A DNA stretch of 64,000 nt from Candidatus Contubernalis alkalaceticus (GCF_022558445.1 NZ_CP054699.1:2434001-2498000); one strand, 5' to 3'; shown: positions 19,034 to 27,540, numbered from the stretch's first letter. Translations and numbers: made by a program. Notes: generated by a model from the letters alone, not told the origin.

Positions 19034-20119
19034 TTACCGAATGAACAAAATGGAATTGCGTGCGCTATCAAAGGCAATAAACTTTCGTGCATCAAATACT
19101 GTCCCAAGGATATAGAGATGCTCGCCCGGAATCTGTTCGCTCAAAACAGCCTCCTGCCCTTCATCCAACAAACGTCCAATGATTTGGCCGGACCGCCTAT
19201 CGTTTAAAATTACCATGTCATTTAACAAATGGAAGGAAAACAGATTGATGCTGCCGCCCGGTTTGCTGATGCACCTTAATTCATTGCTTCCCAAAGTATA
19301 TGCATAGAGTGCAGGGTCTTCATATCCGTCAATCCAGACGATGTACTGGCTGTTTGCCTGAGGATTAATAATTGATTGGGAATCAGTAACCCGCAGCTGC
19401 TTGAGATACATTTGCTCATGGATATCATAGACGCACAGGTAGAGGACGCCCTTCCGACTCTCGGTAAAGACTGTAATCCCATCATTTACATAGGCTCGGG
19501 TATAGCTCGATTGGGGGGCAATTTTTTCACTTACGCAAAAAATCCGTTCTTCGTCAATAGCGTACGCATACAAGGATATTTCTTCTTGATTGTATTCATA
19601 CCATGTCAAATAATCCTGCCCGCCGGATATAATAATCTCCGGGCTTGTATCGGAAAACTCCTTCACTGTGGAAACGGTGCCATGCTCAAGATCATATCGT
19701 TCTAGCCGCATCCCCGATGCATCCTGCAAAATCCAAAACAGTGCTCCATCGGCGGCAACAAGTTCGTTTTGCCAATGCTCTCCGGTTTTTATCTGGAAGA
19801 TACGCTCTGCATTTCCGGTTTTTGTATCAAGGTGAAATATGTCGGTACACTCTGACCCCATACCCATGGGGATATTTTTTACAAGTGTATAATACAGGTC
19901 ATTTTTCGTTCCTGCAATGCATCCCGACTCGTATCCTTTTGGAATGAATATTTCATATTCCGATACATCATTGGAAAAAGAAGATGCGTTTTCCGTGTAG
20001 GAAAGCGTCTGAGCTTCATCGTATTTTTTTAAAGTCTCCCCGGTGCTTGTCTCACATCCGGCACTTAACGCTGCCATCAATAATACCAGACCAATGGAGA
20101 CCATCTGTTTTAATTTCAT
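19034..20119 (-). CDS. Secreted lipoprotein, probable beta-propeller (copy 2)
   Basis: 361 residues, lipobox LSAGC at Cys22. It is nearly identical to the protein at 1405-2490, with single-residue differences such as N/Y in YLTW(N/Y)EYN and K/N in HLL(K/N)DMVILN. The downstream end of the duplicated block is exact at 19018 (compare 1389); the upstream end of the homology falls inside the C39-like gene at about 20446. Confidence 0.75.
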   Translation of the reverse strand: MKLKQMVSIGLVLLMAALSAGCETSTGETLKKYDEAQTLSYTENASSFSNDVSEYEIFIPKGYESGCIAGTKNDLYYTLVKNIPMGMGSECTDIFHLDTKTGNAERIFQIKTGEHWQNELVAADGALFWILQDASGMRLERYDLEHGTVSTVKEFSDTSPEIIISGGQDYLTWYEYNQEEISLYAYAIDEERIFCVSEKIAPQSSYTRAYVNDGITVFTESRKGVLYLCVYDIHEQMYLKQLRVTDSQSIINPQANSQYIVWIDGYEDPALYAYTLGSNELRCISKPGGSINLFSFHLLNDMVILNDRRSGQIIGRLLDEGQEAVLSEQIPGEHLYILGTVFDARKFIAFDSARNSILFIR

Positions 20120-20132
20120 GTTTGAATTCTCC

Positions 20133-20446
20133 CTAAGATAGTTTGGAATGGCGCAAAATACCTCCCCAACCCCAAATTGCCATCAACACGCTTGCTGGCC
20201 CGCAATAATATCCGTTGATTTGTTGTACGAGGCTTGTGTTTACCCATGCGTAATTATAATTATCCCAGTGCCTTGTCCCCATGCTAGCGCTGATCTCTTG
20301 AATATATTTTTTTTCGTCGGCAGGATCTATGGCACCAAGGTTATTAACCGCGTTATCCAGTACATCCATAGCATCTGCCGGATCTGCGGCCAGATGGGCA
20401 CGAAATTCAGGGTCATTCATATATGCAGACCGAATGGATTCTTCGT
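20133..20446 (-). pseudogene. C39-like peptidase fragment (copy 2)
   Basis: It keeps the middle of the gene and the catalytic-Cys motif GYYCGPASVLMAIWGWGG but lacks the signal peptide and start. Its 5' side is joined at about 20446 to the flank repeat otherwise found beside the 406-aa secreted gene. No functional peptidase is expected. Confidence 0.7.
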
Positions 20447-20573
20447 CCTTTTGATTTGCCGCATCACCCCTTTTTTATTTTCAGCATCGACCTGTTATTG
20501 AGTTTACGCTACCTAAATCTGAATGCGCAGAGATTCCAGTCTTTGCCTTACGGCAATTTCCACAATCTTCAAA
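20447..20573. repeat. Copy of the 406-aa gene flank
   Basis: It matches 7546-7675 (ATTTGCCGCATCACCCC, then TTGAGTTTACGCTACCTAAA and the hairpin repeat). It joins the C39 fragment on one side and the fragment of the 83-codon frame on the other. Confidence 0.75.
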
Positions 20574-20660
20574 ACTGCTTCCTGATTTGCTAGGAGCCCC
20601 TGTGTAGTCTAAAGTATATTGAACAAATACTATGTTAGTTGTATAATGTTCCAGTCCCAT
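20574..20660 (-). pseudogene. Fragment of the 83-codon reading frame (copy beside comP 1)
   Basis: It keeps the first 28 or so codons (MGLEHYTTNIVFVQYTLDY) and then breaks into the flank repeat. Compare 8395-8646 and 36300-36554. Confidence 0.65.
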
Positions 20661-20747
20661 ACCGATGTTCCCTTAATTATGCCTTGAACTATTACCATTA
20701 CATTACCATATTTTCATTTTTTAAAAATCAGTAATTCCTACAGGTTT

Positions 20748-20790
20748 TTAAAAAAAATTAACCCAAAAGCATATTATTTTGCTTTTGGGT
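20748..20790 (-). terminator. Intrinsic terminator after comP copy 1
   Basis: The stem ACCCAAAAGCA / TGCTTTTGGGT is followed by a T run on the minus strand, downstream of the kinase stop. Confidence 0.87.
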
Positions 20791-20814
20791 CAGCGCGTCT
20801 TATCTGTTATCACT

Positions 20815-22683
20815 TCAAACGGGAATATTTGCTGTAAGTAAAACTCCTTTACCTGGTAAGGCATTAATTGTTACCCTGCCGTCTAACCTGGTAATCCTCT
20901 CCTTCATTCCAATTATCCCTAGATGCTTCTCCTGCAGTGCCCGCTCTTCAACCAGCTTTCTATCAAACCCTTTGCCATAATCCTGTACAAACAAGCTCAA
21001 CATGTTGTCTTCTAAGGAAATTTTAATTATAACCTTTTCACTACCGGAATGTTTAACTGAATTATTTAGACCCTCTTGTATAAACCGGTAAGCTGCAGTT
21101 TCTATTTCTTCATAAAACCGCTGCTCAATTGATATATTATCTAAACCCAAAGAAATGTTTATGAGATGTCTTTCCATTAGTTGTTGACACAATAGTTCCA
21201 CTGCAGGGATAAGACCTAAATCTGATAAAGTAGCCGGACGCAGTTCTGTGCAGATAGAACGAAGCTGGAAGTTTAATTCATCGGCTAATTCACTGAGTTC
21301 TATGTGGGACTCACTGTTATCATGCTGAGAAGTTTGTTTTACTCTTCGACTAAGCTCTACCCCCATTTGTAACGGACCATCATGAATCTCTCTTGCTAAT
21401 TTTTTCTTTTCTTCTTCCAGATTGAAAAACAAAGCTTTATTTACAACTTTCAAAACCTGCAAGCTTTGCAATTTTTCCGTCTCTGCCCCACTCGCTTTTA
21501 TCCCGGCAATCCCCTTTTTATATAAGAGATAGCTAATTCCTTCTTTAACTACAACATAAATTAAAACAGCAAATAGTGCTTGAGTAAATATTATTTGATT
21601 TATATAGTGGTCACTAAATATAAGTGTTATAAAAATTGAGCTGACAATTCCAGCTAGAGTTGCAGAAAATAAAAAAGTACTTACAGCTATAAAAATTTTT
21701 TTACCATCGGGCAAGTATTTATTAATAATCACATAACTAAAAGATAATGGCAGCACCAGTAAGAACATCACACTAAACCTGGGATTTAATACCGGCTCAC
21801 CAAAAAACAAAACAGGTACAGCCGTAAGAATTATAAAGGGAGAAAGACCCGCTGTTAAACCGCTTAATATTATTGCTACCTGGTTTTTTTCTTTTCTATT
21901 TTTTATTTTAAGCATTAAAAAAACAAGGGAACTTAATGCAATGACCACACTAAGCATTACTGCCAACATTAAAAAATCACTTATGGTAATTATAGTAATT
22001 TGAAACAACAGCATCAAAATAACTATAGCCGGTAACAAGGCAAATACCATAATTGACCAATCGAAAATGGTAGTTTTCCGTTCAAGGGGGAAGACAGAGA
22101 TGAGCTTGAGCAGCATAACTGGAATTATAGAGAAAAATATTATCTCAAGCTCTCGACCCCACAATATTTGGCGAGCGGAGGCAGGAGCCAAAATTACTGC
22201 CATGGCTACAATCCAGTTAAACCAATATAAAACCTGAGCATGTAAAATAAACGGCCTTTTTAGCAAGGTTGCCAATCCTGTTACCCAGAAAGCGAGACTT
22301 AACAACACCTGCGGAGCCTCATGAATCAAATTTTGCAAAAATGGAGTGGGTTGAATTTCTATCAATCTTGTTACCTCTTCAGGTGAGACTATCTCTAAAT
22401 ATGTGGCACCTTCTACTTTTCTCCATTTTTTTACCGACGGATAAACCCCAGGATCATCCTGATCGATTTTCACAACTATATCTCCAACCTGAATTCCTTG
22501 TTTATAGCCTTCCCCCTGCAGGTCAAGCTGCATCACCACCCATTGGTCACCATCTAGTTTCTCTAAGCTTATCCCCAAATAAGGTTGAAAAAATGTAGCT
22601 CCAAAATAGATAAGAAAGGTTATAATAAAAACCATATGGGCAGCTGTATACTTATTGCTTCGGATTAATTTTTTTAATAACAA
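20815..22683 (-). CDS. comP: ComP-like quorum-sensing sensor histidine kinase
   Basis: 622 residues, TTG start with AAGGAG nine bases upstream. Architecture: first membrane span (residues 15-33), extracellular PDZ-like loop (35-110), about eight spans (125-380), HisKA_3 dimerisation domain with phospho-acceptor His434 in REIHDGPLQ, and a C-terminal HATPase (N box FIQEGLNNSVKHSG, DYGKGFD, GKGVLL). This is the layout of Bacillus ComP: loops sense an isoprenylated peptide and the kinase phosphorylates ComA. It is the only full-length copy of three in the window. It is the last gene of the comX-comQ-comA-comP array and is separated from comA by a terminator hairpin. Confidence 0.88.
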   Translation of the reverse strand: MLLKKLIRSNKYTAAHMVFIITFLIYFGATFFQPYLGISLEKLDGDQWVVMQLDLQGEGYKQGIQVGDIVVKIDQDDPGVYPSVKKWRKVEGATYLEIVSPEEVTRLIEIQPTPFLQNLIHEAPQVLLSLAFWVTGLATLLKRPFILHAQVLYWFNWIVAMAVILAPASARQILWGRELEIIFFSIIPVMLLKLISVFPLERKTTIFDWSIMVFALLPAIVILMLLFQITIITISDFLMLAVMLSVVIALSSLVFLMLKIKNRKEKNQVAIILSGLTAGLSPFIILTAVPVLFFGEPVLNPRFSVMFLLVLPLSFSYVIINKYLPDGKKIFIAVSTFLFSATLAGIVSSIFITLIFSDHYINQIIFTQALFAVLIYVVVKEGISYLLYKKGIAGIKASGAETEKLQSLQVLKVVNKALFFNLEEEKKKLAREIHDGPLQMGVELSRRVKQTSQHDNSESHIELSELADELNFQLRSICTELRPATLSDLGLIPAVELLCQQLMERHLINISLGLDNISIEQRFYEEIETAAYRFIQEGLNNSVKHSGSEKVIIKISLEDNMLSLFVQDYGKGFDRKLVEERALQEKHLGIIGMKERITRLDGRVTINALPGKGVLLTANIPV

Positions 22684-22701
22684 GACCTAAATCTCCTTTT
22701 C

Positions 22702-22744
22702 AAAAAAATAAAAAGCCTGCTGCCTGGTGATAGGCAGTTCAGGC
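22702..22744 (-). terminator. Intrinsic terminator between comA and comP
   Basis: On the minus strand the stem GCCTG..CTGCCT / AGGCAG.CAGGC is followed by CTTTTTATTTTTTT. The stem begins inside the comA stop codon. It should reduce transcription into comP, setting a lower kinase level. The same structure is kept in the decayed copy at about 38600-38642. Confidence 0.75.
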
Positions 22745-23353
22745 GCTGACTGTTTTTATCCACTTTAGTACAGCCTCCAAACGGGTCCTTACTCCTAATT
22801 TTGTTAATATATTGCTGACATGATAATCAACTGTTCTGGTGGTAATCTTTAACTGCCGGGCAATCTCTTTATTATGTAAACTCATCGCAACCATGTTCAT
22901 AATCTCTTTTTCCCTTGCTGTTAACATGTTATTTGTTGAGTTATTAATTTCTTTATGGTAAGGCGGTTCTTTACCTAATACGATAAAGATTGCAGAAATT
23001 ATTTCATAATTGTGGCAATCTTTTACCAAAAAATGATCAGCCTTCTTTTTCATGGAAATATTTACATATGGACTAGGATCCTGTCCAGTTATAATAATTA
23101 TTTTTACCTGGGGTTTAATCTCTTTCAGTTTTTCAATTAAATCAATGCCACAACCATCAGGCAGGTTAATATCCAGCAAAACTACATCAGGGTTGGCATC
23201 CTCAGTTAAACTTAAGCATTCTGCTCCATTCATCCCTACTCCTACCACATTAATTTGTGGTTCTCCAACCAGCAATGATGTTATACCTTGTACCACTACC
23301 GGATGGTCATCCACCACTAAGACTTTTATTTTCCTGCCATTGACCATTTCCAC
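22739..23353 (-). CDS. comA: ComA-like response regulator (NarL/FixJ type)
   Basis: 204 residues. The receiver domain (10-125) shows the acidic pair in VLVVDDHP, phospho-acceptor Asp61 in VVLLDINLPDG, Thr in IIIITGQD and Lys in FLVKD. The LuxR-type helix-turn-helix is at about 143-204 (LTAREKEIMNMVAMSLHNKE, then RTVDYHVSNILTKLGV). The GTG start directly abuts the comQ stop with AAGGTGG upstream, indicating coupled translation. It is the expected partner of the ComP-like kinase. Target promoters are unknown; I did not find a Bacillus-type ComA box by eye. Confidence 0.88.
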   Translation of the reverse strand: MEMVNGRKIKVLVVDDHPVVVQGITSLLVGEPQINVVGVGMNGAECLSLTEDANPDVVLLDINLPDGCGIDLIEKLKEIKPQVKIIIITGQDPSPYVNISMKKKADHFLVKDCHNYEIISAIFIVLGKEPPYHKEINNSTNNMLTAREKEIMNMVAMSLHNKEIARQLKITTRTVDYHVSNILTKLGVRTRLEAVLKWIKTVSA

Positions 23354-24337
23354 CTAACCACCACCTTCATCCTGACCCGAGATAACATTAATCAATTTTT
23401 TTAATTTTCTTTTTCTCTCATCCTTTGCCTGAATCTTTTCTAATATACTTAATGCTTTTTGCCGAAACATTTCTTGAAAAACCAGGCAATAATGAATTGC
23501 TCCCTCTTCCCGGATTATATTAGTCAATCTCTGCTGTTCTTTTTCAGTAAAAACTCCCTGTCCGCTACCTGCCATTTTTATAAGTTGATTAAGTTCTTTA
23601 GCCCTTTCCCCTATCAAAACATAAGTTAAGTATAAATAAGGAAGGGTTTGTTTCTTATTTTTAAAATCACTTTTATTGTGAAAATCTAAAATATCCCTTA
23701 AGTCATTACTTATCTGAGCAATAATTCCCAGATTTTCCCCAAGCTTCCCCAACTCATTAATTGCTCCTGGCGGCGCTCCTGCCAACACTCCACCAATTTT
23801 ACAAGCACATTCTGTAAAACTCCCCGATTTTTTTGATACTACAGCTAAGTACTTGTCTACACTGGAATAGGATTTAGTTTGTTCAGTAAATTCTTCATAC
23901 TGCCCGGCACTGGCTTTGAGACCTGTTTGATTAAAAAGTTGCATAAGGATTTTTGAAATTTCATAATTTTCGACTGACAAAAGAGTATCGTAACTTATAA
24001 AAAGTAAAGAATGAGCCAATGCGATAGCTTGAGATAAGGGTATTTTTCGCCAGGATATCAAGTGATTATCTTGATCCTGAATATCATCAAAAATATCTGC
24101 TGCAAAAGCGAATAATTCCATTGCAATAGCTCCAGGTAAAACTGCTTCTTTGGATTCATTAAATAGTTGGCCACTAACATAAGTTAACTTTGCCCATTTA
24201 TACCGTTCCAATGGAGCTGAAACCCCTGTACCTGATTCTTCCCAATTTGAGATAATCATCTTTTTCATTTCATTATCTATAATTGATGTAGATAAAATTT
24301 TATTTATCTCAGCGGTAATTTGTACATCTAAAGTCAT
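23354..24337 (-). CDS. comQ: ComQ-like isoprenyl transferase (polyprenyl synthase fold)
   Basis: 327 residues from the ATG at 24337 (GGAG seven bases upstream); a TTG-initiated frame to 24364 is less likely. The first aspartate motif is DDIQD at 84-88. The second is NDLRD at 211-215, a variant of DDxxD. In the ComQXPA system this enzyme prenylates a Trp near the C-terminus of ComX. The context (a ComX-like gene 130 bases upstream, comA and comP downstream) favours this over a general polyprenyl diphosphate synthase. A truncated copy lies at 39249-39672. Confidence 0.83.
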   Translation of the reverse strand: MTLDVQITAEINKILSTSIIDNEMKKMIISNWEESGTGVSAPLERYKWAKLTYVSGQLFNESKEAVLPGAIAMELFAFAADIFDDIQDQDNHLISWRKIPLSQAIALAHSLLFISYDTLLSVENYEISKILMQLFNQTGLKASAGQYEEFTEQTKSYSSVDKYLAVVSKKSGSFTECACKIGGVLAGAPPGAINELGKLGENLGIIAQISNDLRDILDFHNKSDFKNKKQTLPYLYLTYVLIGERAKELNQLIKMAGSGQGVFTEKEQQRLTNIIREEGAIHYCLVFQEMFRQKALSILEKIQAKDERKRKLKKLINVISGQDEGGG

Positions 24338-24466
24338 GTTGGTTCTCCAATTATTTTTATTCAATGAGCAAAATCTTTATTTTCAACCCCATCCTAATCA
24401 GCCGGAACAAACAATTATATATCGACTGGAAAAATAAAAATGTTTACTTAAGGTCAATTTCATTCA

Positions 24467-24667
24467 TTACAACCAATAACCAGTAGGAACAATACTTGCC
24501 ACTGAATCATTAACTCTTTCAGGCTGTGAAAATGCTTTTTTTATACTTAGGTATTCAAGGGAATTACAAGTTTCTCCGGATACATTTCTGCCTTTTAAAA
24601 AATCCTGACGTTCTTTCGGGTTTTTTACTAACCGATGGACTAATTTAGCCAAATTTTGACCATACAT
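24467..24667 (-). CDS. comX: ComX-like pre-pheromone
   Basis: 66 residues from the ATG at 24667, which has a good AAGGTGG eight bases upstream; a GTG four codons earlier is too close to that site. The N-terminal helix-like part (LAKLVHRLVKNPKERQDFL) and the LKG turn resemble ComX leaders. The C-terminus ends VASIVPTGYWL with the only Trp one residue from the end, as expected for the residue prenylated by ComQ. No signal peptide is present, as for ComX. The assignment rests on position, size and the Trp, because ComX sequences are very variable. Confidence 0.7.
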   Translation of the reverse strand: MYGQNLAKLVHRLVKNPKERQDFLKGRNVSGETCNSLEYLSIKKAFSQPERVNDSVASIVPTGYWL

Positions 24668-24811
24668 TCTATCTTCCACCTTCCTTTTCTGTTATTTCTT
24701 TCCTTATGCATTATTTTACTACAAATTTAAGCGTTTGCATACCTGGTAATTCCTACAGGTTAAGCAAGGTTGTAATTTTTAGATTATAAATTCTAAAAGC
24801 ATATTCTTAAA

Positions 24812-25066
24812 TCAAATAGAATTAAAGGATTCGACAATATATTTCTTAATTTCTCTAGCTGTCTCATGTGGTTGTGCTAAAAAAGCCTCTAGATAAGCAC
24901 GGCTTTTACTTCCATAACGATATTATCAAAACATGATTACTACATTCAATGTAAGAGGACAAAGGGGACAAAAGACAAGACAAAAAACTGTTTATTTGCT
25001 AGCTAGGAAGGCAAACTCAGAACCATTATCGGAAATAATTGATTTGAAAAGGGACTAAAATACCGT
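24812..25066 (-). pseudogene. Relic DNA including an IS30 transposase fragment (copy 1)
   Basis: On the minus strand 24995-25066 encodes SIISDNGSEFAFLA, the IS30 catalytic segment. The left part encodes the end of an unrecognised protein (SRAYLEAFLAQPHETAREIK). The block recurs at 39673-39812 plus 40025-40137, where a 212-bp insert carrying the rqcH tail splits it between TTCA and ATGT. Confidence 0.65.
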
Positions 25067-25093
25067 TAGAGGTTCGGTTGAGACCAAGTATTA

Positions 25094-25414
25094 TTACATG
25101 ATTTTAATTCCTGTCTGTATTACTTCTCTTGCATTAGGATTGCCTTCATTAAAGTCAGCAACAGCAAAAGGGCGTGGCTCAATTCTATAATCAACTTTTC
25201 TTCGCAATTTCATTAGACGGAACGTATCCTCTATTATATCTCCGGTAAAATCATCAGAAACCACGGCAATATCAATATCACTATCGTCCGTATTGATTCC
25301 TTTTGCATATGAACCATATAAATAAATTCCTTTTATATTATATTCTTTTTTTAAGTACTCAGCGTATTTTAATATAGTTTGATTTACTTGTTTTCTAGCT
25401 CTATTATCAGCCAT
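25094..25414 (-). CDS. mntA: MNT-domain nucleotidyltransferase (antitoxin of HEPN/MNT pair)
   Basis: 106 residues with the minimal nucleotidyltransferase motif GSYAKGINTDDSDIDIAVVS (residues about 35-54), including GS and the paired Asp residues that bind metal. In HEPN/MNT modules the MNT protein neutralises the HEPN RNase, in studied cases by adding AMP to a Tyr near the HEPN motif. The gene overlaps the HEPN gene by 31 bases, the expected coupled order. Confidence 0.85.
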   Translation of the reverse strand: MADNRARKQVNQTILKYAEYLKKEYNIKGIYLYGSYAKGINTDDSDIDIAVVSDDFTGDIIEDTFRLMKLRRKVDYRIEPRPFAVADFNEGNPNAREVIQTGIKIM

Positions 25415-25725
25415 TTTCTCAACTCCTTTATTTCATCAATTCTTTCCTTAGTGTAACTACTTGTGCACTTTTTATAAAAACTATGCTTATAATCCGGATA
25501 TCTGGCACTTATATTAAATGTTGTTATCATATCAAGTAAATCTTGTTGATTTTCACTGGGATCAATTTTAGCCCGCTTTGCTAGTAACAAAAGGTCGTGA
25601 GTTCGCGGTGGTTGATTTTCATCTTTAGTATTTTTTAAATATATTGCCTTTAAAATCTTTTCTATCACTAAATGTCCCATAAACAAACTCCAATGATAAT
25701 CTTTGCTTTTTAATAAGTTCATCAT
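25384..25725 (-). CDS. hepT: HEPN-domain protein (toxin of HEPN/MNT pair), 5' end probably lost
   Basis: 113 codons from the first ATG. The HEPN core is clear (YHWSLFMGHLVIEKILKAIY, then RTHDLLLLAKRA), and ARYPDYKHSFY carries a candidate Rx5H RNase motif. The same frame is open upstream to about 25770 and reads TSDKDFIT, which matches the usual HEPN N-terminal helix, but it has no start codon or ribosome-binding site. The true 5' end was therefore probably lost to a rearrangement, and the toxin may be inactive. Confidence 0.75.
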   Translation of the reverse strand: MMNLLKSKDYHWSLFMGHLVIEKILKAIYLKNTKDENQPPRTHDLLLLAKRAKIDPSENQQDLLDMITTFNISARYPDYKHSFYKKCTSSYTKERIDEIKELRKWLIIELENK

Positions 25726-26045
25726 GGTAATAAAATCTTTATCGGATGTAGTTTGTAGAATTACATTTTAAATTCCCTGGGATTTTAAAATTACTGCGAA
25801 TTAATTTATGTTATCTTTATCCATATCTGATTTCATCGTGCCGTAGATTACGGCATTTTTTTATCTGTTGTTTCTTGACCTTAGTGTGCAGCTTTCGTAT
25901 AGTTATTTAAGTAATAAGAAGAGAAAGAGTCGACCCTACCACAGTTCGACTCTTTCTCCCAACTGTCCATGCCCCTTATGTTTGGTATGCTGGGTACATG
26001 GATTAACCATACGACAGAGGCTCCAAACCACTGAGGTACAATATT
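25726..26045. other. Intergenic region with two hairpins
   Basis: It holds a terminator-like hairpin at 25839-25862 (TGCCGTA / TACGGCA then T7, plus strand) and a long hairpin at 25921-25958 with 13-base arms (GAGAAAGAGTCGA). The latter probably belongs to the left end of the transposition cassette that begins at 26046. Confidence 0.6.
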
Positions 26046-26636
26046 ATGATAAGAGTTTTTGAACTGTTTCGCAAGTTAAATTTTATCAATCTTTCTGCAG
26101 AGGATCTATTTCTTCAATCCATGGCCAAATTTCATCCGGCTGATCACAGATGCCCTTTCTGCCAAGTTGAACATCCTGACTGGAAAAAACATGCTGATTA
26201 TGATCGATTCCTGATCTCCTTTGAGAAAGGATGTTCTGTAACATACAGGGTTACTATCATCAGATACAGATGCTCGTCTTGCGGATGCACCCATGCCATA
26301 CTTCCGGAATGTATCATACCGTATCAATCATACAGCTTTCTTTTCATTATTGCAGTTATGAGGGATTATTTCACAAGCTTTCTTACTATACAGGGCATCT
26401 GTGCAAAATATGGTATTTCCGTTTCAACCATTTACTCGTGGAAAAAACTTTTTTTGAGACACAAAAAAATCTGGATTGGTCTCCTTGAGGATGCTTGCAC
26501 ATCATCTCTGCAATTCTTAGATTGCTTTTTTAACTGCAGTCTTTTATATACCCTTAAAGAATTTTTCCTCACGGCAAATATTTCGTTTCTACAAGGTTCA
26601 TCCCATATGAGAAAAGCACATTTCGCTCCGCCATAA
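26046..26636 (+). CDS. DUF6431-like zinc-finger protein of a transposition cassette
   Basis: 196 residues. An N-terminal zinc-binding region (CPFCQVEHPDWKKH and CSSCGCTHAILPE) is followed by a helix-turn-helix-like segment (ICAKYGISVSTIYSWKKLF). Such proteins occur next to Mu-type DDE transposases and ExeA-like ATPases in Firmicutes. GAGGT precedes the ATG. The family number is from memory and should be checked. Confidence 0.55.
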   Translation: MIRVFELFRKLNFINLSAEDLFLQSMAKFHPADHRCPFCQVEHPDWKKHADYDRFLISFEKGCSVTYRVTIIRYRCSSCGCTHAILPECIIPYQSYSFLFIIAVMRDYFTSFLTIQGICAKYGISVSTIYSWKKLFLRHKKIWIGLLEDACTSSLQFLDCFFNCSLLYTLKEFFLTANISFLQGSSHMRKAHFAPP

Positions 26637-26731
26637 CCTTTCTGCATTTTTTCATCTCCCATTTCACATAACAGCAGAATTCCTTTCCATTTTTTCCCCT
26701 GTTATGATATCTCCAGGAGGTGATTTATGTC

Positions 26732-27469
26732 ATGAGTAATACTTTTAATGACAAATCTTACAATGAAGCCGTGCAAACCGCCCATATGCGCTTTGCAGTC
26801 ATAGCTCCTGTCATCCAGGGGCTGTTTTCCGAACCCACCAAAACTGCTTACTACAAAAAGATAGCAGAAAAACCACTGAAAATGCCGGATGGTAGAGAGG
26901 TGCTTCTAAATTTTAACACTTTTGAAAAATGGGAAGCCCGCTATAAAAAAGACAGAATGGATGGCCTTATGCCAAGGTCACGCTCGGATAAAGGGGGATC
27001 CCGTGTACTTCCGGACACCGCCATAGCGGAGATATTCAGACTAAAGCAGCAGTTCCCACGCATTAATGCCACTTTAATCTATACAAAACTTATTGCCGAC
27101 GGCTTTATTAAGCAGTCCGAAGTATCTGTCTCTGCCGTACAGCGGTTCATTAAGAAGAACGACCTCAAATCTGTAAACAATCTCAACATTAAAGATCGTA
27201 AAGCTTTTGAAGAGGAATTTCCAGGTGATATGTACCAGGCGGATACCTGCCACAGCATTTACATTACTGAAAACGGAACAAAGCGGAAAACGTTTCTATA
27301 TCACATAGTCGATGACCACTCAAGGCTTATTGTAGGTGCAAAATTTTTTTACAATGATAATGCTTACAATTTTCAGCTGGTTTTGAAAGAAGCTGTTGCA
27401 CGTCACGGTCTTTGTAAAAAAATTTATATGGATTATACCGAAGAAAAAACTATGCCGAAAGTTTTTTGA
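26732..27469 (+). pseudogene. DDE transposase of Mu/IS481-like type, 3' part replaced
   Basis: The ATG at 26732 is preceded by AGGAGG. An N-terminal HTH region (ARYKKDRMDGLMPRSRSDKG) leads to the rve domain with first catalytic Asp MYQADTCHSIYI and HIVDDHSRLIVG. The frame is then cut at about 27448 by a 68-bp inverted-repeat structure, before the second catalytic Asp (expected near IYMDN). Dead as a transposase. Confidence 0.75.
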
Positions 27470-27515
27470 AAGGCGCATGATCACTGGGTTCTTCCTTGGA
27501 AGTTTCGGCATAGTT
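27448..27515. repeat. Inverted repeat pair AACTATGCCGAAA, copy 2
   Basis: The arms at 27448-27460 and 27503-27515 are 42 bp apart and identical to the pair at 17544-17612. It interrupts the transposase gene and carries no gene, so it looks like an end or excision remnant of an element of the same kind as the tyrosine recombinase element. Confidence 0.85.
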
Positions 27516-27540
27516 TTTCTGCTCTATAGCCGATAAATTT

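Noticed and set aside
23354-24337. The prenyl transferase as a housekeeping heptaprenyl or geranylgeranyl synthase
   Set aside because: It is placed between a ComX-like peptide gene and comA/comP, is duplicated with them, and has a degenerate second Asp motif, all favouring ComQ; phylogeny would decide.
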